Positions 7,517 to 11,879 of a DNA stretch of 11,879 bases are shown here, in pieces. Position 1 is the first letter of the stretch; every line of letters starts with the position of its first letter. Origin of the DNA: Phycisphaerales bacterium UBA4658. GTDB lineage: Bacteria; Planctomycetota; Phycisphaerae; Phycisphaerales; UBA1924. A program made the position numbers and the translations under genes. The stretch is from positions 440-12,318 of the forward strand of contig DHLW01000084.1 in the NCBI GenBank assembly GCA_002405485.1. Reading direction: 5' to 3'. The notes under the pieces were generated by a model that saw only the letters and a program-made list of their open reading frames with translations, ran no database searches and was not told the DNA's origin.

Positions 7517-8467
7517 TCAGAACTTCGCCGTCAGCCAAATGCCGAAGTAGTCCACGTCCTTTCCACCAGCGTCCCTGACGACATCTCCTCTGAAGAAGTG
7601 GGCATAGCTTGCGGTGAGGGAGAGATGTCTGTTGATGGCCCAGTCGGCGACCAGCGAAAGGGTGCTCCCGACGAAGCAATCATCGGATGCGCCCGCGGGG
7701 ATGACGATGCCCGTCGGCGAGAACACGGCGTCGTCGGTGCTGTACCGAAAGAAGGCGTCCCATCCCGCGGTGATCGTCAGCGCTTCGAGCGGCTTGACGC
7801 TGATGGTGGGATACACGTCGAAGAAGTTGTACGGCGCGAGGAGATTGGCGTCGCTGAAGTAGTTGTTTCGCGGGAAGAGCGGGTTGAAGGTGCCCAACTG
7901 GCCGTCGGATGCGTCGTTGTCACCACTGGCAACATTGAGCTTGAGGCCCACGCGCGGCTTCCATGCGACGTTCTCCAGGGTGTATCCGGTGTTGCTGGCG
8001 ACCGTCCACGCGAGGATGTCGTCGCTCTGAGTAGCGCGGTCGAAACTGCCGAACTGGAAGACGGCCTCGGTGTCGTGATCCCAGCCGTCGGACCGACCCC
8101 AGAGTCGCGCGCCCAGTGAGTGTCGCAGTTCGTTGCCGACACCGGACTGGAATCGGGTATTCTCGCGATCGAGACCGAGGTAGTAGAGATCGAGGCCGAG
8201 TCGTTTGTCGGGGTCGAGCGGAATGGCGGCGTACACACCCCAGAAGGTCGTGTTGTCGTCCTGCCCGTCGTTGAACAGGCCGGTCTTCTGTTCGGTAGGA
8301 CGAACAACGAAGGCGTCAAAGGCGAGTCTGTTGGCATGGAGTGTGGCACGCACGCCATCGAACGCGAGCCGGGCGTTTGTGGGTTCGCGGATCGTGACCA
8401 GACGCAGTGAGCCAAAGCCCACCTCCTGTCGACCGACGCGGAGCTGGAACGACGCATCGCCGCGTGC
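7517..8467 (-). CDS. Alginate-export-family outer-membrane porin, N-terminally truncated (probable pseudogene)
   Basis: About 316 recognisable residues end at TGA 7517. The sequence matches the alginate_export barrel family: LRVGRQEVGFGSLRLV, a 'FDGVRATLHANRLAFDAFVVRP' segment (read as FDGVRAT and DAFVVRP), LDLYYLGLDRENTRF, GTFNPLFPRNNYFSDANLL and a last strand GIWLTAKF. The terminal Phe is the usual signal for barrel insertion. Family members are usually about 430-480 residues with a signal peptide. Here homology stops upstream at RGDASFQLRVG (about 8461), so the signal peptide and the first strands, roughly 130 residues, are missing. The frame stays open to 8737, but that part is antisense to the kinase and is not porin-like. 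Without an export signal and early strands it is unlikely to make a working porin. Family identity is firm; calling it a pseudogene is inference. Confidence 0.82.
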   Translation of the reverse strand, partial: ARGDASFQLRVGRQEVGFGSLRLVTIREPTNARLAFDGVRATLHANRLAFDAFVVRPTEQKTGLFNDGQDDNTTFWGVYAAIPLDPDKRLGLDLYYLGLDRENTRFQSGVGNELRHSLGARLWGRSDGWDHDTEAVFQFGSFDRATQSDDILAWTVASNTGYTLENVAWKPRVGLKLNVASGDNDASDGQLGTFNPLFPRNNYFSDANLLAPYNFFDVYPTISVKPLEALTITAGWDAFFRYSTDDAVFSPTGIVIPAGASDDCFVGSTLSLVADWAINRHLSLTASYAHFFRGDVVRDAGGKDVDYFGIWLTAKF

Positions 8468-8490
8468 GACGGCTGCGGGGCGATTGTCGG
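8461..8490. other. Junction joining two 5'-truncated, divergently oriented genes
   Basis: Recognisable porin sequence on the minus strand ends at about 8461-8467. Recognisable kinase N-terminal sequence on the plus strand (SDDSELARELTGL) begins at about 8487. No room remains for two promoters, two ribosome-binding sites or the missing N termini. The sequence between is GC-rich and shows no repeat or IS end. It looks like a deletion or inversion breakpoint, or an assembly joint. Confidence 0.6.
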
Positions 8491-8525
8491 ACGATTCGGA
8501 GCTGGCCAGAGAGCTGACGGGTCTG

Positions 8526-9719
8526 ATGGAAGTGGATGTGCAGCCCGGAAGCGAGCTGACGCCGCTGGTGACGCCTCCAGAGAGCTTGATGGTCGCGGGC
8601 CTGATCCCAAAGCAGATCGGTCCGTTCGTGGTCGAAGGCCTGATCGCCCAGGGCGGCATGGGCAACGTGTATCGAGCCCACCAGGAGATCCCGATTCGCC
8701 GGCGAGCCGCGGTGAAGGTGCTTCGGGCGGAGTTCAACTCTCAACAGCTTCTTGCCCGATTCGAGGACGAACGTCAGGCCATTGCCAAGATGGAGCATCG
8801 CAACGTGGCACGCCTGCTCGACGCGGGCACGGATGCGGATGGTCGCTCGTACATCGCGATGGAGCTCGTCGACGGACCGCCGATCACTGAATACGCGACC
8901 TTGCACAATCTGTCTCTCAGGCAGCGGCTGGAGATCTTCGTGCAGGTCTGCCGGGGCGTGCAGCACGCCCACAATCGGGGCATTCTGCACCGGGATCTCA
9001 AGCCCTCGAACATCCTCGTGACCGACGAGGACGCTCAGCCGGTGCCCAAGGTCATCGACTTCGGCGTCGCCAAGCTGTTTGCGAGCGATGCTCGACGAAC
9101 GGGCCACACCATGGCGGGGCAACTGCTTGGGACCCTGGGATACATGAGTCCTGAGCAGACGGACTCGATGCAGCCGGATGCGGATTCGCGATCAGACGTG
9201 TATTCGCTTGGGGTTGTGCTCTACGAGCTGCTCACCGGAGCATTGCCGGTCCCGACCGAGATCTTTGCAGGCGGGTCCTCCGGCGACGTGCGCAGCCTGC
9301 TGGCGACACATCCGCGTGTGCCGCCCAGTCAGCGACATGCTTCGAATCGCAACTCAAGGAGCATGCTCGATGCGGTGCCAACCGAGCTGGACTGTCTTGT
9401 TCTGAAGGCGTCGCATCCGGATCCCGCGCAGCGGTACTCATCGGCAAGCGAGCTTGCTGCGGACATCGAGCGTTTTCTCTCGGGCCGCCCGATCCTCGCG
9501 AAACCTCCGTCGGTGTGGTATCTCGGTCGCAAGTTTGTGCAGCGCCACAAGCTGCCGGTCGCGTCAGGAGGGCTCATCGCGCTTGCGCTGGTGATCGGGT
9601 TTTTTTGCGGCGATCGTCGGATTCCGACGCGCCCTGATCGATCGACAGGTCGCCGAGATCGCCCTCAAGCGAGTGCAGGACGAGAAAGCGCGAGCGGATC
9701 AGGCTCTAGCGAGGTCTGA
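8526..9719 (+). CDS. Membrane Ser/Thr protein kinase (kinase half of a kinase-TM-TPR protein); N-terminally clipped, frameshifted
   Basis: All kinase motifs are present. Numbering from ATG 8526, there is a Gly-rich loop AQGGMGNVY, the ATP-binding Lys64 in AAVKVLR, HRDLKPSN with catalytic Asp157, DFG with Asp178, GTLGYMSPEQ, DVYSLGVVLYELLTG and DPAQRYSSASELAADIERFL. It is therefore probably an active Hanks-type kinase. A transmembrane helix begins near residue 342 (VASGGLIALALVIGFF). The start is uncertain: family-like sequence (SDDSELARELTGLM) extends upstream of ATG 8526 to about 8484, where a TTG could serve, but there is no good Shine-Dalgarno. The usual N-terminal domain of planctomycete kinases is mostly lost. 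After GFF the frame is lost at a T7 run and ends in a non-native 38-residue tail at TGA 9717-9719. The TPR half continues in the next frame. Confidence 0.85.
   Translation: MEVDVQPGSELTPLVTPPESLMVAGLIPKQIGPFVVEGLIAQGGMGNVYRAHQEIPIRRRAAVKVLRAEFNSQQLLARFEDERQAIAKMEHRNVARLLDAGTDADGRSYIAMELVDGPPITEYATLHNLSLRQRLEIFVQVCRGVQHAHNRGILHRDLKPSNILVTDEDAQPVPKVIDFGVAKLFASDARRTGHTMAGQLLGTLGYMSPEQTDSMQPDADSRSDVYSLGVVLYELLTGALPVPTEIFAGGSSGDVRSLLATHPRVPPSQRHASNRNSRSMLDAVPTELDCLVLKASHPDPAQRYSSASELAADIERFLSGRPILAKPPSVWYLGRKFVQRHKLPVASGGLIALALVIGFFCGDRRIPTRPDRSTGRRDRPQASAGRESASGSGSSEV
9600..9606 (+). other. T7 homopolymer frameshift site splitting kinase and TPR halves
   Basis: The kinase frame reads GGG TTT TTT TGC and then non-native residues. 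With one T fewer the reading would be G-F-F-A-A-I-V-G-F-R-R-A-L-I, which completes the transmembrane helix and runs on without a stop into the TPR frame (DRQVAEIALKRVQDEKA). The shift therefore lies inside the transmembrane helix. Possible causes are a sequencing error, a real inactivating insertion, or polymerase/ribosome slippage at the T-run that restores the full protein in part of the products. Confidence 0.8.
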
Positions 9720-10986
9720 AGAGGTGTCGGAGTATCTGCGAGACCTGCTCATGCGGGCGCACCCGTCCCGCCTGGGACCGAAGGCGACGTTCGAGCAGAT
9801 TCTCAAAGCTGCGGCGACGGACTTTCTGGCCAAGCCCCCCACCGACATCATCGTGCGGGCCGAGGTCGCCAGCGCACTCGCAGAGCCGTTGTATCTGACC
9901 GGCGACTTCGCGACGGTCGAGTCTCTCCTGACGCCGCAGATCGATCCGCTCGGCGAAGATCCGCTGCCCCGCGCTCGGAATCTGCGCACAGACATCATGA
10001 CTCGGCTGGGCTATGTGTCAAGCCGACTGAGTCGCGCAGATGAGGCGGAGCAGCGGTTCATTCGTGCCTCCGAGTTCGTCCGTGCCGCGGGATCCCCAGA
10101 GCTCATCTTCAAGACCAGCGGTGCGCTTGCCCAGACATACTCCGCGGGCGGCAAGTATGACCAAGCCATCGAGGTCCTGCGTGCAATGCTCGAGAGCGAT
10201 GTAGGCAAGAGCAACGAGTTGCTCCGTGCGTCAGCACTCTCGAATCTCGGCGTCGCCTACGGCCGAAAGGGAGCCGCAGCCCAGGGTTTGCCCTTTTCCC
10301 GAGAGGGGTACGAGATCCGCACGAGACTCGCGCCGCGAGATCCCAACACGCACAACATGGGTTGGCAGCTCGGTATCTCGTACATGGAGAACAATCAGCT
10401 CGATCAGGCCGTTGCGATCCTGGAGCAGACACACTCCGCAAGTCTTGAGGCCTCTGGAGCGAACCACCCGGACGTCGTTTCCGGCACAGTTCTGCTTCAC
10501 TACGCCAAGGCCCGGCGCGGGGATGGACCAACAGTGATCGCTCCGATGCTGGAAGCAGTGTCGCGGCAGCGCACGATCGGCATTCCTCTGCAGCAGATCG
10601 TGCAGTCGCGCATGTATGTGGCAGGGGCTCTGATGTTCACCGGTGAGCGTGAGAGAGCTGTTGCCGAGGCAGACGCCGCTCTCGCTGAGTTGCTCGACGA
10701 GGCGCCTCCGTGCAGCCGCGGCGTGGTGACGGTCCTTCTCCAGGTGGGAACGATCCTCTCCGCGGCGGGAGCACCAAGAGAGTCACTCACCTACCTCGAG
10801 CGCGCGTTCGATTGCTCACAGTCCGAACCAGCGGTGGCCGCTCTCAGAACTCGAATCGCAGGTGCGATCGTGTGGTCGTATCGGCGGATGGACGATGACG
10901 TAAATGCCAGGCGATGGCGAGAGATTGAAGCAAGCACCCGCCAGTCGTTGAGTCCGAAGGACACACGAGAGAGCCCGGGCGGTTGA
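9673..10986 (+). CDS. TPR C-terminal half of the Ser/Thr kinase protein
   Basis: The independent frame begins at GTG 9673, but in-frame family-like sequence extends back to 9607 (AAIVGFRRALIDRQVAEIA). There is no good ribosome-binding site, so it is most likely the C-terminal half of the upstream kinase rather than a separate gene. A short juxtamembrane coiled coil (QDEKARADQALARSEEVSEY) is followed by LRDLLMRAHPS, typical of planctomycete kinase-TPR proteins. Around six helical repeats of TPR type follow, for example ALAQTYSAGGKYDQAIEVL, NLGVAYGRKG, LGISYMENNQLDQAVAILEQ and GTILSAAGAPRESLTYLERA. TPRs normally bind protein partners. In this topology they would lie on the opposite side of the inner membrane from the kinase. 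The stop is TGA 10984-10986, followed by an inverted repeat. Confidence 0.82.
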   Translation: MQDEKARADQALARSEEVSEYLRDLLMRAHPSRLGPKATFEQILKAAATDFLAKPPTDIIVRAEVASALAEPLYLTGDFATVESLLTPQIDPLGEDPLPRARNLRTDIMTRLGYVSSRLSRADEAEQRFIRASEFVRAAGSPELIFKTSGALAQTYSAGGKYDQAIEVLRAMLESDVGKSNELLRASALSNLGVAYGRKGAAAQGLPFSREGYEIRTRLAPRDPNTHNMGWQLGISYMENNQLDQAVAILEQTHSASLEASGANHPDVVSGTVLLHYAKARRGDGPTVIAPMLEAVSRQRTIGIPLQQIVQSRMYVAGALMFTGERERAVAEADAALAELLDEAPPCSRGVVTVLLQVGTILSAAGAPRESLTYLERAFDCSQSEPAVAALRTRIAGAIVWSYRRMDDDVNARRWREIEASTRQSLSPKDTRESPGG

Positions 10987-10987
10987 G

Positions 10988-11038
10988 CGGAGCCGCCGAC
11001 GGCTCCGGTTCGTGCATCAGGCTGGTCGCCTGAACCGG
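10988..11038 (+). terminator. Overlapping inverted repeats just after the TPR stop; possible terminator
   Basis: CGGAGCCG / CGGCTCCG is a perfect 8-bp stem with loop CCGA (10988-11007), one base after the stop codon. A second, overlapping inverted repeat CCGGTTC / GAACCGG (11005-11011 and 11032-11038) can stack on an inner AGGC/GCCT stem. The two folds compete for 11005-11007. No T-run follows, so this is at best a weak or non-canonical terminator. Confidence 0.4.
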
Positions 11039-11124
11039 CGTCTCCGCCTGTTGCCGGGCAATGACTCCTGGCACCGTGATCCGGCTTCACCCAAGTCATT
11101 CCCGCCGAAGACTGAGCGAGCGGC

Positions 11125-11388
11125 GTGATCTGCAGACCATTGAATCCCTCTCTTGATCACCTTGCGGAGACGGCCGACAAGGCGTACTACTCGAACTCTC
11201 GCGAAGTGATGCTGCATGTGCATGGCGTCGAGCCGCTCCTGCCGCATCGCGGCACAGATGATGACACCAGCCTGGGCCGCCCGCGCCGGGTGGTGGAACG
11301 GACCATCGGATGGCTGCAGAAGTTCCGCAGGGTGCGAGACCGCGACGAACGCCGCGCCGAAACCGGCATCGCGTCGTACGCGACATGA
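11125..11388 (+). pseudogene. 3' remnant of an IS5-family (IS427/IS1031-like) transposase
   Basis: About 70 residues resemble the end of an IS5-family DDE transposase. TADKAYYS corresponds to the second catalytic Asp region (usually ADRGYDS). HVHGVEPLLPHRGT follows, and then LGRPRRVVERTIGWLQKFRR, which carries the catalytic Glu and is usually R-W-VVERT-x-AWL-x-FRR. Last comes RDRDERRAE, usually RYERRAD. The N-terminal two thirds, with the first catalytic Asp, is absent: the frame has a stop just upstream of 11125 and shows no transposase sequence in other frames up to the TPR gene. The final residues TGIASYAT are not typical and read into RHS sequence. The Trp before VVERT is changed to Arg. 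No terminal inverted repeats were found, so it is a dead fragment. Confidence 0.72.
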
Positions 11389-11879
11389 ACGTTCATGCCG
11401 TCGATGAAGTGCGAACGTACATCTGGGGCCACAGACCATGCTTCGATTGCTTGGCCCCCATGCGCCATCGCCCCCAGCACCGGCAACCCGAGCCCATTGG
11501 GATCCTTCGACAGGAACCGTCCCTCGGCGGGTTCGTACATCCGGTTGCGGTTGTGATACACCACCCGGTATCCGTCGGCGGAAGGTGTGCCGGGAACGCC
11601 CGTCGCCGAGAACGGATCCAGCGGCGAATCCCACGGCCGATCAAACCGATCGGCACGCAGGCCCTGGTGGCCGATGCGATTCCCGCGCGCTGCCAGCACC
11701 GACTCTGCACTTGCCAAAGAACCGAACGTCGTCGAGCCTTGAACGCTCGAGGCGAACTCGGCTCCGCCGCCACTGGAGCTGTTCCCAGCGTGAAGCGGCT
11801 CGCCGTAGGGAGTGTACGAATACTGCGCCGCAACGTGGCCCTGGCTGTCCGTCAACGCGATCAGGTTCGCGTTGTGGTC
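11187..11879 (-). CDS. RHS-repeat core protein, partial (5' end beyond window) with chimeric 3' tail from the IS remnant
   Basis: The frame enters from the right edge (DHNANLIALTDSQGHV) and reads typical RHS-associated core sequence: AAQYSYTPYGEP, HQGLRADRFDRPWDSP, and YHNRNRMYEPAEGRFLSKDP with NG after it, then HFIDGMNVHVAYDA. RHS proteins are long secreted or surface beta-cage proteins that often deliver a variable C-terminal toxin after a DPxG-type cleavage site. Here, just after VAYDAMPV (about 11360-11375), homology ends. The remaining 60 or so codons, down to the stop at 11187, are antisense to the transposase fragment, Arg/Ser-rich and meaningless. The end of the core and any toxin or immunity gene are therefore missing. 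RHS identity is firm; the truncation by a mobile element is inferred. Confidence 0.8.
   Translation of the reverse strand, partial: DHNANLIALTDSQGHVAAQYSYTPYGEPLHAGNSSSGGGAEFASSVQGSTTFGSLASAESVLAARGNRIGHQGLRADRFDRPWDSPLDPFSATGVPGTPSADGYRVVYHNRNRMYEPAEGRFLSKDPNGLGLPVLGAMAHGGQAIEAWSVAPDVRSHFIDGMNVHVAYDAMPVSARRSSRSRTLRNFCSHPMVRSTTRRGRPRLVSSSVPRCGRSGSTPCTCSITSREFE

Noticed and set aside
8205..8483. An upstream extension of the kinase frame starting at ATG 8205.
   Set aside because: That stretch is antisense to well-conserved porin strands and does not resemble a kinase N-terminal domain.
8468..8737. An upstream extension of the porin frame to 8737.
   Set aside because: It is antisense to the kinase glycine loop and lysine region and has no signal peptide or porin-like strands.
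11017..11634. Minus- and plus-strand alternative frames over the RHS/transposase region.
   Set aside because: They overlap the RHS core and the transposase fragment in other frames and show only low-complexity Arg-rich sequence.
1..11879. CRISPR arrays, tRNA or rRNA genes, intact IS ends.
   Set aside because: No regularly spaced DNA repeats, cloverleaf-like segments, rRNA-like stretches or paired terminal inverted repeats were seen on reading both strands.

Overview
The window looks like a piece of a high-GC planctomycete genome, probably Phycisphaerae-like. This is inferred from protein style, not from a marker gene. The signs are a very large secreted protein with 'GACC' six-cysteine modules and a C-terminal EF-hand/dockerin-like motif (DIDNSG ... 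IDDIFIFLNLWFAG), an S74 fibre-like protein, a membrane Ser/Thr kinase fused to TPRs, an alginate-export-family porin and an RHS protein.

Left part (1-6905, minus strand): two intact-looking exported proteins lie head to tail 47 nt apart, each behind a good Shine-Dalgarno sequence. The upstream one (5256-6905) is a 549-residue fibre-like protein. It has a signal peptide, four 'VGIG-T' repeats and a C-terminal peptidase S74 self-cleaving chaperone domain with its Ser409/Lys414 pair in place. The downstream one (1-5208) is open for all 1736 codons to the window edge. It carries a signal peptide, six GACC modules, a long helical/coiled-coil region with hydrophobic stretches, a cadherin-like domain, an Ig-like domain with a seventh GACC module nested inside it, and the start of a dockerin-like motif. 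Together they look like a secreted or surface-displayed pair.

Middle (6906-7516): about 610 bases with no convincing gene, containing two adjacent perfect hairpins.

Right part (7517-11879): this stretch looks damaged or rearranged. An alginate-export porin (minus) has lost roughly its first quarter. It abuts, with no intergenic space, a Ser/Thr kinase (plus) that has lost the start of its N-terminal domain. The kinase runs into a TPR sensor/effector half, but the two are separated by a single extra T in a T7 run inside the transmembrane helix. Beyond an inverted repeat lies the 3' remnant of an IS5-family transposase (plus). It is joined directly to the 3' side of an RHS core (minus) that enters from the right edge, so the RHS reading frame ends in antisense transposase sequence. 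Several broken ends within 4 kb suggest a rearrangement hot spot, decay after transposition, or assembly errors.

No tRNA, rRNA, CRISPR array or intact insertion sequence was seen.
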